Assembly: GCA_964526035.1 (NCBI GenBank)
Contig: CAZGKE010000187.1
Coordinates: 1-6,092 of the forward strand
Direction: 5' to 3'
Length of the DNA: 6,092 nucleotides
Source of the DNA: DAOMOD01 sp964526035
GTDB lineage: Bacteria; Pseudomonadota; Gammaproteobacteria; Xanthomonadales; BPKI01
A model generated the notes under the pieces. The model made no database searches and was not told where the DNA came from. It was given only the letters and a program-made list of their open reading frames with translations. Shown one piece after another: positions 1 to 6,091 of the stretch (its first letter is position 1; each line of letters starts with the position of its first letter). The position numbers were made by a program, and so were the translations under genes.

Positions 1-2
1 CG

Positions 3-743
3 GTCCTGGATTCCGGCATCGTGTCGGTGCGGGTGCGCAACGTGGCGAGCTCGGGAAACCTCAGTTCACAGATTGGGTACAACGAGCAAAATGGACTGAC
101 GTGCCCTCCGAACATCTCCGTAGCGGAGTGCAACTACTTCGGACACAAGCTCTTCGTCCGAAACAGCGTAGCAGCTCAAAGTCTCAGGGATTCTGACCTG
201 GCTGATCTCGTGGTGATGGTCGTTGCCGACGCTTCGGTGGCATGTGGCGTTGCCTACGTGCAGAGACCGGACTGTGGACGATCAGATCGCCATGGCGTGC
301 ATGAGCTGGGGTGCGATATCGGCGAGTCGTACAATGGCTTCGCATACTCGGTAGTTGCTTACGATTGCATGACGCAGTTCCTTACCTTTGCTCATGAAGT
401 CGGGCACCAGTTCGGCGGTGAGCACAATCCTGAGAGTGGGGTTCCTCCTGAAGACGCATCCTATCCTTGGTCCTTCGGGCACTGGGTATCGATGCAGGCC
501 GAGACATTGATGTCCGTTCGACGATTCTTCGGGCTTTGTCAGGGCTGCATTCCGAGCCTCCAGTTTTCCAACCCGGGCGTCCCGTACCTGGGCTTTCCGG
601 CGACGCCTTCTGGAACAGGAACTCGCTTCAACGCACTAACCGTGGCGGCACTTTCGCCAGCCATGTCCGAATTTCGCGATCCTCGGTTGGTCGACCTGAT
701 CTACCGCAGCAGCTTTGAAGCGTTGCCGGTTGCGTCACCTTAG
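3..743 (+). CDS. Secreted reprolysin-like zinc metalloprotease, 5'-truncated by window edge
   Basis: The reading frame is open to the left edge, so the GTG at 21 is probably not the start and the N-terminus (signal peptide, any propeptide) lies outside. The zinc site HEVGHQFGGEH (393-425) fits HExxHxxGxxH of metzincin peptidases: three zinc-binding His and the catalytic Glu. A Met-turn candidate, ETLMS, follows with Met at 510-512. The stretch DLADLVVMVVADAS before the site resembles the central strand of reprolysin (M12B-type) folds. Several Cys suggest disulfides and export. The protein ends with LIYRSSFEALP, which resembles short (I/L)F-x-x-x-FE tails I recall on other exported proteins of this order; the role of that tail is unknown. 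It probably digests extracellular protein, substrate unknown. The stop codon TAG overlaps the ribosome site of the next gene, so the two are likely co-transcribed. The family call is firm, the exact subfamily is not. Confidence 0.85.
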   Translation, partial: VLDSGIVSVRVRNVASSGNLSSQIGYNEQNGLTCPPNISVAECNYFGHKLFVRNSVAAQSLRDSDLADLVVMVVADASVACGVAYVQRPDCGRSDRHGVHELGCDIGESYNGFAYSVVAYDCMTQFLTFAHEVGHQFGGEHNPESGVPPEDASYPWSFGHWVSMQAETLMSVRRFFGLCQGCIPSLQFSNPGVPYLGFPATPSGTGTRFNALTVAALSPAMSEFRDPRLVDLIYRSSFEALPVASP

Positions 744-746
744 GAG
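742..746 (+). promoter_or_regulatory. Shine-Dalgarno AGGAG deciding the start of the DUF11-like gene
   Basis: AGGAG overlaps the protease stop codon. It lies 3 nt before the GTG at 750 and 6 nt before the GTG at 753. The second spacing is the more normal, so 753 is preferred. The overlap suggests translational coupling with the protease. Confidence 0.6.
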
Positions 747-752
747 CAGGTG

Positions 753-1379
753 GTGTCTGCGATTTCCTTGCTCTTGAGGCGGGCATTGACCGCCGCCGTC
801 GTGCTTGCACCATGCTGCCTTGTCGCGGGCGGAATACCCATTGCAGACCTTGAAACCACAATCCAGATCGACAGCGCGACGCTTACTGTTGGCGTCCCCG
901 CGACGATGGAGCTTCACTTCACTAATCACGGTCCCGACGATATTGCGAATGGTGCTGGTGCGGCGACAGGGTACTCGGGGACCGTCGGGTTCAGAACCAT
1001 CGAGGTGCTTGCGACCGCCGAGACGCCGCCATGCACAATCACCTACGACGCCCTCATTCCGCCGCCGCCAACTCCATCGACGATTGCGGTCCAGTTTATT
1101 CGCCCCGAGTCGCTTGGTGTTGGACAATCCTATAGCTGTCGCTTCAGTATTCTGGCCTATCCGGAACTAGCTGGTGGCTTGCATGATGTCGCCTTCGTAT
1201 CGGGCGCCGGGATCAACGACCCGAACCCCGATAACAACAACCCTGCCATCACCATCTTCGTATTGCCGCAAGGGCTTTCGGAGCCGCGGCGGATACCGGT
1301 GACGCATCCGATCATGATGCTGAGCCTGTCGATATTGGTGCTCGCGGTTGGGGGATGGTTTGCACGGAGTCGTCTCTGA
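753..1379 (+). CDS. Exported DUF11-like single-domain protein with C-terminal membrane anchor
   Basis: The product is 208 aa. Start GTG 753 is chosen by its AGGAG spacing; GTG 750 would add one residue. Residues 1-27 look like a signal peptide (RR near residue 10, hydrophobic LTAAVVLAPCCLVAGG). The body has features of the DUF11 / conserved-repeat beta-sandwich family: TNHGPDD at 57-63, PPC with Cys94, G-Q-S-Y-S-C with Cys129, and a final INDPNPDNN. Cys94 and Cys129 are the only Cys of the mature part and could form a disulfide. The last 28 or so residues start with IPVTHP, then a hydrophobic helix (MMLSLSILVLAVGG) and a short basic end (ARSRL). That layout matches short C-terminal sorting or anchor segments such as IPTL-CTERM, though the match to IPTL is weak. 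It probably acts at the cell surface or envelope. Its placement directly after the protease suggests a shared job, possibly as substrate, adhesin or anchor partner (inference). Confidence 0.75.
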   Translation: MSAISLLLRRALTAAVVLAPCCLVAGGIPIADLETTIQIDSATLTVGVPATMELHFTNHGPDDIANGAGAATGYSGTVGFRTIEVLATAETPPCTITYDALIPPPPTPSTIAVQFIRPESLGVGQSYSCRFSILAYPELAGGLHDVAFVSGAGINDPNPDNNNPAITIFVLPQGLSEPRRIPVTHPIMMLSLSILVLAVGGWFARSRL

Positions 1380-1425
1380 AGGTGGGCCCCGGCCAAGCTT
1401 TCCTGCGCGTCGAATAGATCAGCGA

Positions 1426-2502
1426 ATGCATGACAGAATTGCTGCACTGTGGATGCTGCTGGTTGCAGTCCCCGCACTTCAGGCCGAAGGGCTGCCCGTT
1501 GTGGATCTTGAGGTTGTTGCTGTACCCGATGAGGCGGTGATCCAGACCTTCCAAGGGACTCGGATTACCCTCACTTTCACGAATCATGGTCCGGACGATG
1601 CGCCAGTCGTAGGGGCGGGGACATCCTTCTCTCAGGGTTTCGGTTCAGATGGGTTCGTGATTTTTTCCATTCTTGAGACGCCACCATGCATTATCAATTT
1701 CACCGATTTTTTACCGCCACCTCCCGCGCCAGTGTTTTGGGGAGCATCGATCTTGCCGTAGCCCATCACCCTGGCGGCCGGAGAAACCACGGCCTGCGTG
1801 ATCGGTATCTACGTCCACCCGAGGTTGGCGGGAACGAACGTCGATGTGCCATTTGTTTCTGGTGTGGGTATCGATGATCCGAACCCAGACAACAACTTCC
1901 CAGTAGTCACGCTCGATGTCTATCGCCCGCTTGCAGACCGTCAAGGGATCATCGAGGTCGATCGCACCGAGGTCGAGGCGGGCGAGACGGTGCGGGCCAC
2001 GCTCACGCTGACCAACCATGGACCCGAAGTGGTGGTCGCGACCGGCATCGAGACCGAGTACATCCTGGGCGACGAGGCGCTGGAGACCATCGACATCCTT
2101 CAGCCTTTCGACATTCCGCCGGACGCCGAAGTCCCGCCCTGTTTCCCCTTCGTGGATGGCGATCTTTCCCTCTGGCCGCCGGCCATTCGCTGGACCAACA
2201 CCGTGTACATGCAGCCGGCCAGCCTGGGTGTCGGCGAAACCCACTCCTGCGTATTCGACATCGAAGCCCTCCCGGCACTCGACGGGCGCGTGCACGACGT
2301 CCACTTCGCGGTTGCCGCGCACATCGATGATCCCGACCCGTCCAACAGCAGCCCCGTGGTGCGCCTGCGCGTCGGGCAGCCGGCACTGCCCGTTCCGCGC
2401 CCGGTGCCGACATCGGACAAGCCGACGCTGGTACTCCTGCTGCTTGCCGTACTGGGACTGGGCTGGGGCGCGCTGCGGCGCAGCGTCAGTGAGGGGACTT
2501 GA
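1426..2502 (+). pseudogene. Two-domain DUF11-like surface protein gene interrupted by an in-frame amber codon
   Basis: One frame runs from ATG 1426 to TGA 2500-2502 (358 codons before the stop), broken only by TAG 1759-1761 at codon 112. Homology to the preceding gene continues on both sides of the TAG in the same frame, so this is a point nonsense change, not a frameshift. The N-terminus is a signal peptide (ALWMLLVAVPALQA). Domain B (about 25-165) has TNHGPDD, PPC Cys88, Cys124 and IDDPNPDNN. Domain C (about 166-310) has TNHGPE, PPC Cys239, Cys275 and IDDPDPSN. The C-terminus is an IPTL-CTERM-like anchor: VPTSDKPTL, a Leu-rich helix, then LRR. No good Shine-Dalgarno precedes 1426. The pieces are 1426-1761 (111 aa, exported, without anchor) and a 3' frame whose first possible start is GTG 1798 and which lacks a signal peptide. 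Domain C has much higher third-position GC than domain B. Alternatives are a sequencing error or amber suppression. Confidence 0.72.
1759..1761 (+). other. In-frame TAG disrupting the DUF11-like gene
   Basis: Counting back from the second conserved Cys, this codon aligns with Gln in domain C (MQPASLGVGE) and with Arg in the one-domain neighbour. One C-to-T change from CAG would create it. The frame stays open and homologous after it. Confidence 0.75.
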
Positions 2503-2504
2503 CA
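2499..2504 (+). promoter_or_regulatory. Possible -35 box (TTGACA) for the thrA leader transcript
   Basis: A perfect TTGACA overlaps the TGA of the upstream gene. No convincing -10 box lies 16-19 nt downstream (sequences there resemble CTTCAC or TTCACT), so the promoter call is weak. It is the only consensus -35 I see ahead of the leader, and it would start transcription near 2533-2540. Confidence 0.25.
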
Positions 2505-2535
2505 GGGAAGCCATGAAAAGGCTTCACTCGCAGCC

Positions 2536-2661
2536 ATGTGCAAGCGCAGCAATGGACGTTCGTCTCGGGTGACCGCCTTCCGGTGGGTCGCGGCCGCGCC
2601 TGCTTCCATTGCCGGTACCGGTACCATCACCGCCAGCGCGGTGCGGTTGCCTTTGCCCTGA
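2536..2661 (+). CDS. Candidate threonine leader peptide (41 aa) upstream of thrA
   Basis: This is an open frame from ATG 2536 (or in-frame GTG 2569, which would give 30 aa) to TGA 2659-2661. It includes the stretch AGTGTITAS with Thr codons at 2617, 2623 and 2629 and Ile codons at 2608 and 2626. Thr and Ile are the amino acids that control enterobacterial thr operons through a leader peptide. The Thr run sits directly on the first arm of the hairpin set described for 2629-2699, and the stop codon falls in the loop of the alternative hairpin, as expected for attenuation. Against it: neither start has a good Shine-Dalgarno, and the Thr/Ile density is much lower than in E. coli ThrL. I did not compare it with any relative. 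Confidence 0.35.
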   Translation: MCKRSNGRSSRVTAFRWVAAAPASIAGTGTITASAVRLPLP

Positions 2662-2699
2662 ATTGCAAACGGCTCCGCACCCCGGCAAGGGTGCGGAGC
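2629..2699 (+). promoter_or_regulatory. Candidate attenuator with mutually exclusive hairpins ahead of thrA
   Basis: Three pairings can be read directly. First, ACCGC 2629-2633 pairs with GCGGT 2638-2642. Second, GGTGCGG 2640-2646 pairs with CCGCACC 2675-2681, extended by TTGC 2647-2650 with GCAA 2665-2668. Third, GCTCCGCACCC 2672-2682 pairs perfectly with GGGTGCGGAGC 2689-2699 over a 6-nt loop. The second excludes both others, the classic 1:2, 2:3, 3:4 layout. A ribosome stalled on the Thr codons at 2617-2631 would cover arm 1 and favour 2:3, so the last hairpin would not form. Weak point: no T-run follows 2699, so if the last hairpin terminates it is not a standard intrinsic terminator. Confidence 0.42.
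2672..2699 (+). terminator. Strong 11-bp hairpin, possible attenuator terminator
   Basis: A perfect 11-bp, very GC-rich stem with loop CGGCAA. TTGC 2663-2666 and GCAA 2700-2703 can add four more pairs across a one-sided bulge. The following bases (CAAGCCTCC) have no T-run, so termination is uncertain. It lies about 45 nt before the thrA start and does not cover its ribosome site. Confidence 0.3.
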
Positions 2700-2735
2700 G
2701 CAAGCCTCCACCCAGGCGGGAAGCGGGGCCTCCAC

Positions 2736-2739
2736 GGAG
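2736..2739 (+). promoter_or_regulatory. Shine-Dalgarno GGAG deciding the thrA start
   Basis: GGAG sits 5 nt before ATG 2745. The frame is open further left to GTG 2538, but that extension would cover the hairpin leader and adds no recognisable family sequence. ATG 2745 gives a length close to known ThrA proteins. Confidence 0.7.
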
Positions 2740-2744
2740 AGCCC

Positions 2745-5255
2745 ATGAACGCCGTCGCCGAATCCCTCCAAGTCTCCCCCGCTGCGCAGAAGGCGCCGAC
2801 CGCACACAAGTTCGGCGGCTCCAGCCTGTCCGACGCCACTCGTATGGCCGCGGTCGCCGACCTGCTGCTTGGTCGCGACGAGCCCGCGCAGGTGGTGGTC
2901 GTTTCCGCCATGCGTGGCGTCACCGATGTGCTGATTCAGCTCGCCGAGTCCGCGGCGCGCCGTGAGCCCGAGTGGCGCGACGTCCTGAAGGAACTGCATC
3001 GACGCCATGCCGATGCCATACGGCAACTGCTCGACGGCACGGCGCGCGGTGAGCTTGTTGCGTGGCTTGAGAACGAATTTCACGAGCTCGACCAGCTGCT
3101 CGCCGCGCTCGGCGTGCTCGGCACGCCGGGCCGGGAGGCGCTTGAGCGTGTGCAGGGCCTGGGCGAGGTGTGGAGCGCGCGCATCGTCACCGCGCGGCTC
3201 AATTCGCAAGGCGTCGCGTTCGCATGTCTCGATGCACGCGAAGTGCTGGTGGTCGAGCACGGCGAGATGGGCGCGCTGGTTGACTGGTCGCTGAGTCGCG
3301 AGCGCCTCGCAAGCTGGCGCGCATCCCACCCTGAAGCGCACGTCGTGGTCACCGGCTTCGTCGCCCGTGACCGCCAGGGTCATGCCACCACGCTCGGCCG
3401 CAACGGCAGCGACTACTCCGGCGCGCTGTTCGCCGTGCTGTTTGACGCCCGTGAACTGAACATATGGACCGATGTCGACGGCGTACTCTCGGCCGACCCC
3501 TCGCTGGTGCCCGATGCCGTCACGCTGCCGGCGCTGAGCTACGAAGAGGCCTGCGAACTCGCCTACTTCGGCGCCAAGGTACTGCACCCGCGCACGCTGG
3601 CGCCAGCCATGCAGGCGCGCATGCCGGTGGTGATACGCAACACTTTCCGACCCGAGCATCCGGGTACTCGCATCGAGGCTGCGCGCGAGGCGCACGCGGG
3701 TCCGGTCAGCGGGCTGAGCCTCAGTCGTGGACTGACACTTCTGGAGCTGACCGGCGCTGGCATGGTGGGCGTGCCGGGCACCGCCGAGCGCCTGTTCGGT
3801 GCCCTGCACAAGGCCGGGGTGTCGGTGGTGATGATTTCGCAGGGCTCGTCCGAGCACTCGATCTGCTGCCTGGTGAAACGCGAGCAGGCTGACGCTGCAA
3901 AGCGCGCCGTGGAGCGCGCCTTCGCACCTGAACTCGCCGCCGGCGAAGTCCAGCGCGTGGCGCTCTCCGAGGGCATCGCCGCGCTGACCGCCGTGGGCGA
4001 CGGCATGGCCGGTACGCCGGGTGTTGCAGCAAGGCTGCTGTCCTCCATCGCGCATGCCGGCGTCAACGTGCGCGCCATCGCCCAGGGCGCATCCGAACGC
4101 AGCATCTCGCTGGCGCTCTCCGAGGCCGACGCTGCCCGCGCGCTGCGCTCGGCGCATGCCGGCTTCTGGCTGTCACCGCAGACGCTTTCGATCGGACTGA
4201 TCGGTCCGGGTCACGTCGGCCAGGCCCTGGTGCGGCAGATGCTGGAGGCATCGGAGCGCCTGAGGCGCGAATCCGGCCTTGATCTGCGCCTGCGCGCGGT
4301 GGCCAGCAGCAAGCGCCTGTGGCGCGACGCACGCGGCGTCGATATCGACGACTGGAAGGCGCGCTTCGACGCCAGCGATGAAGCTGCCGACCTGGATGCT
4401 TTCGCCGCACACGTGCATGCCGAACACCTGCCGCATGCCCTGATCGTCGACTGCAGCGCCAGCGCCTCGGTAGCCGCACGCTATGCCGATTGGCTGCGCA
4501 CCGGCATCCACGTGATCACGCCGAACAAGCAGGCCGGCGGCGGCGATCTGGAGGCATGGCGCGCGATTCGCGAAGCTGCCGCCGCCAGCGGCGCGCGCTT
4601 CCGCTACGAGGCCACTGTCGGCGCCGGGCTGCCGGTGGTGCAGACCCTGCGCGACCTGCTCGACACCGGCGACCGTCTGCACGCCATCGAGGGCGCGCTG
4701 TCCGGAACCCTGGCCTGGCTGTTCAACAGCTTTGACGGCAGACGCCCGTTCTCCGAACTGGTGCGCGAGGCACGCCAGTTGGGCTACACCGAACCCGACC
4801 CGCGCGACGATCTGTCCGGCCTCGATGTCGCGCGCAAACTGGTGATCCTGGCGCGCGAGGCCGGTCTCGAACTCAGTCTTGCCGATGTCGAAGTCGAAAG
4901 CCTGGTGCCGGAGGCCCTGCGCGAAGTGTCGCTCGATGAATTCATGGCGCGCTTGCCGGAGCTCGACGCATCGATGGCGTCCAGGCTCGATGCAGCCCGT
5001 GCCGCGGGAGGTGCGCTGCGCTATTCGTGTCGCTTCGACATGGACGGCAATGCCTGGGTACGCCTTGGTGCGCTTCCCGCCGACCATCCGATCGCGCTGG
5101 CGCGACTCACCGACAACCTGGTGCAGTTCACTACCGATCGTTACGCCGACAATCCGCTGGTCGTGCAGGGACCGGGTGCCGGCCCCGAGGTGACTGCGGC
5201 CGGCGTGTTCGCGGATATTCTGCGGGTGGCGCAGGGGTTGGGGGCGAAGTTGTGA
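2745..5255 (+). CDS. thrA: Bifunctional aspartokinase / homoserine dehydrogenase (ThrA type)
   Basis: Cytosolic enzyme of 836 aa (E. coli ThrA has 820) catalysing the first and third steps from aspartate to homoserine: phosphorylation of aspartate, and NAD(P)H reduction of aspartate semialdehyde. The kinase part has KFGGSSL (Lys22), LGRNGSDYS (217-225), IWTDVDG (240-246) and YFGAKVLHPRT. Two ACT domains follow (about 324-400 and 405-475). Both ISQ Gln366 and IAQ Gln447 are present, 81 residues apart, the same spacing as the threonine-binding Gln443 and Gln524 of Arabidopsis AK-HSDH, so threonine feedback is likely. The dehydrogenase has GPGHVG (487-492), TPNK with Lys595, EGALSGTL, and GYTEPDPRDDLSGLDVARK (680-698), where Glu683, Asp689, Asp694 and Lys698 match yeast Hom6 Glu208, Asp214, Asp219 and Lys223. 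All key residues are intact. MetL is the alternative, but the intact ACT motifs favour ThrA. No thrB follows within the window. Confidence 0.96.
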   Translation: MNAVAESLQVSPAAQKAPTAHKFGGSSLSDATRMAAVADLLLGRDEPAQVVVVSAMRGVTDVLIQLAESAARREPEWRDVLKELHRRHADAIRQLLDGTARGELVAWLENEFHELDQLLAALGVLGTPGREALERVQGLGEVWSARIVTARLNSQGVAFACLDAREVLVVEHGEMGALVDWSLSRERLASWRASHPEAHVVVTGFVARDRQGHATTLGRNGSDYSGALFAVLFDARELNIWTDVDGVLSADPSLVPDAVTLPALSYEEACELAYFGAKVLHPRTLAPAMQARMPVVIRNTFRPEHPGTRIEAAREAHAGPVSGLSLSRGLTLLELTGAGMVGVPGTAERLFGALHKAGVSVVMISQGSSEHSICCLVKREQADAAKRAVERAFAPELAAGEVQRVALSEGIAALTAVGDGMAGTPGVAARLLSSIAHAGVNVRAIAQGASERSISLALSEADAARALRSAHAGFWLSPQTLSIGLIGPGHVGQALVRQMLEASERLRRESGLDLRLRAVASSKRLWRDARGVDIDDWKARFDASDEAADLDAFAAHVHAEHLPHALIVDCSASASVAARYADWLRTGIHVITPNKQAGGGDLEAWRAIREAAAASGARFRYEATVGAGLPVVQTLRDLLDTGDRLHAIEGALSGTLAWLFNSFDGRRPFSELVREARQLGYTEPDPRDDLSGLDVARKLVILAREAGLELSLADVEVESLVPEALREVSLDEFMARLPELDASMASRLDAARAAGGALRYSCRFDMDGNAWVRLGALPADHPIALARLTDNLVQFTTDRYADNPLVVQGPGAGPEVTAAGVFADILRVAQGLGAKL

Positions 5256-5327
5256 GGGGTGTTTTTGCTGGTTGTGTCGTGCATGACTTGTTCATCGTCC
5301 GTATGTGCGGGGCACTTGCTGTTGTCG

Positions 5328-5346
5328 GTCGGCATCCCATGCCGAC
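5328..5346. repeat. REP-like palindrome, copy 1
   Basis: GTCGGCAT and ATGCCGAC form a perfect 8-bp stem around CCC. The bases just before are GTCG rather than GTAG, so this copy has lost or never had the tetranucleotide typical of RAYT-associated REP elements. Confidence 0.6.
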
Positions 5347-5441
5347 ATCTATTGATTGTCCGCCTGCGGCGGGGGTTGTTTGTGTCGTCCATGACTTGTG
5401 TTCCGTGCGCCTTCCGGCGGCTGGGTCATTTTCTTGCTTTC

Positions 5442-5464
5442 GTAGGTCGGCATCCAATGCCGAC
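5442..5464 (+). repeat. REP-like palindrome with GTAG head, copy 2
   Basis: GTAG (5442-5445) is followed directly by GTCGGCAT, CCA, ATGCCGAC, a perfect 8-bp stem. A GTAG or GTGG tetranucleotide plus a palindrome is the hallmark of REP sequences moved by RAYT (TnpA-REP, Y1 HUH) transposases. No RAYT gene is present here. Confidence 0.65.
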
Positions 5465-5540
5465 TTGTGTTGTCCGCCTTCGGCGGGGGTTGTTTGTGTC
5501 GTCCATGACTTGGTTCCGTCCGCCTCCCGGCGGCCGGGTC

Positions 5541-5568
5541 ACTTCTCTTTGCTTGTCCAAAGAGAAGT
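5541..5568. repeat. 10-bp hairpin at the left border of the inverted-arm element
   Basis: ACTTCTCTTT (5541-5550) pairs perfectly with AAAGAGAAGT (5559-5568) over the loop GCTTGTCC. Bases of unit 3 run into it. Its expected mirror copy at the right end would begin in CTTTCTCTTGGACG and continue past the window edge. Confidence 0.6.
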
Positions 5569-5748
5569 AACCAAGAGAAAGGACACCCCGGTGTTGCGCC
5601 CTTTGCACGTCCCTGTGCAAAGGGTCCGCGAGGGGCCTACGGAGGTCTGTCGACGGACCATCCTTGGTCCGACGACAGACGGGCGCACATCGTGTGCGCT
5701 CCCCTACGGGCTATTCCCTCCGGCCCCCCGCCACGCCACAGGGGCCCC
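5555..5748 (+). repeat. Left arm of large inverted element (three internal hairpins)
   Basis: This arm aligns along its length with the reverse complement of 5901-6091. It contains three perfect or near-perfect hairpins: 5599-5608 with 5615-5624 (CCCTTTGCAC stem); 5645-5660 with 5665-5680 (GTCTGTCG, an A-A mismatch, then CGGACCA); and 5683-5689 with 5693-5699 (GCGCACA). It ends near the palindrome GGGGCCCC (5741-5748). I cannot assign it to a named repeat family. It resembles dispersed intergenic repeats with AAGAGAA-GTAACC ends that I recall from Lysobacterales genomes. Confidence 0.7.
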
Positions 5749-5900
5749 ATGTTCCTTCGACCCGGCTTCCTGCCTGGATGGCGAGGTAGATCGTGGGTTT
5801 GACGCTGTCGGCAAACATCACGAAGGAACGACCGGCAAAGCGAAAGCACGGCAGCTACCGCTGCCTTTCTTTACGCGCCCTGGAGGGCGCGTTGCTCTTT
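5749..5900. other. Central segment between the inverted arms
   Basis: It contains a 9-bp inverted pair, GTTCCTTCG (5751-5759) and CGAAGGAAC (5821-5829), a hairpin GGCAGC-TACC-GCTGCC (5850-5865) followed by TTTCTTTA, and a 7-bp hairpin CGCGCCC-TGGA-GGGCGCG (5874-5891). On the minus strand a 35-codon frame from about 5817 reads MFADSVKPTIYLAIQAG and onward. It has no family I recognise and I do not call it a gene. Confidence 0.5.
5850..5873 (+). terminator. Possible intrinsic terminator inside the central segment
   Basis: A 6-bp stem GGCAGC/GCTGCC with loop TACC is followed by TTTCTTTA, the only hairpin plus T-rich tail after thrA in this window. It could stop transcripts from the left. The T-run is broken by C, so strength is uncertain. 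Confidence 0.3.
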
Positions 5901-6091
5901 GGGGACCCTCTGGAGCGGCGGGTGGCCGGAGGAACAGCCCGAAGGGTGGCCCACAGGACGTGGGCCAGTCTGTCGTCGGTGCAAGGATGCGCCGTCGACA
6001 GACCCCGCAGGCCGCACGCGGACCTGGAGGGCAGGAGGCCCGGAAGGCGCGCAAGCGGGGCGTCTTTCTCTTTGGTTACTTTCTCTTGGAC
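5901..6091 (-). repeat. Right arm of large inverted element
   Basis: Its reverse complement matches the left arm. Hairpins at corresponding places are 5947-5954 with 5960-5967 (TGGCCCAC stem), 5968-6003 (GTCTGTCG outer stem, a T-T mismatch, CGGTGC with GCGCCG inner stem), and a weaker one at 6023-6047. The terminal part, from GGGGCGTC to CTTGGAC, mirrors 5555-5589. The element may continue past the window edge. Confidence 0.7.

Larger units (their letters stand above)
5272..5540. repeat. Three imperfect tandem units of about 110 bp
   Basis: The 19-nt box TTGTGTCGTCCATGACTTG occurs at 5380-5398 and 5494-5512, and with one change (G for C) at 5272-5290, giving periods of 108 and 114. Units 2 and 3 also share the following stretch (5401-5435 with 5514-5548). 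Units 1 and 2 carry a GTCGGCAT palindrome and end in a CCGCC...GGCGG mini-hairpin with a G-run. Unit 3 runs into the larger element instead of a palindrome. Transcribed, the array would give a row of hairpins that could protect or end the thrA mRNA (inference). Confidence 0.7.

Noticed and set aside
2507..2525. 6-bp hairpin GAAGCC/GGCTTC as terminator of the DUF11-like gene
   Set aside because: The stem is short, has a 7-nt loop and no T-run follows it.
2513..2572. Small frame MKRLHSQPCASAAMDVRLG, with AGGGAA just upstream
   Set aside because: It begins with MKR like E. coli ThrL and has a better ribosome site than the 2536 frame. However it has no Thr or Ile codons and ends far before the hairpins, so it cannot explain attenuation. 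Kept only as a weak alternative.
2614..2625. 12-bp perfect palindrome GGTACCGGTACC as an operator
   Set aside because: It is fully explained by the repeated Gly-Thr codons of the candidate leader peptide, and no second copy or known regulator site supports it.
2538..2744. N-terminal extension of thrA to GTG 2538
   Set aside because: The extension lies across the hairpin leader, has no family similarity and lacks a ribosome site. ATG 2745 has GGAG at 5 nt and gives a normal length.
2100..4157. Long 685-codon open frame on the minus strand across thrA
   Set aside because: It is opposite a complete, motif-verified thrA. Its translation is His/Arg/Ala-rich low-information sequence with no family motifs, as expected for an antisense frame in high-GC DNA.
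5131..5620. Minus-strand open frames encoding DDTNNPRRRR repeats
   Set aside because: They are translations of the tandem repeat and appear in different frames in different copies. They have no start context or family similarity.
5637..6054. Minus-strand open frames in the inverted-arm element
   Set aside because: They run through perfect hairpins and have Arg/Pro/Gly-rich low-complexity translations. Stem changes between arms keep base pairing rather than protein sequence.
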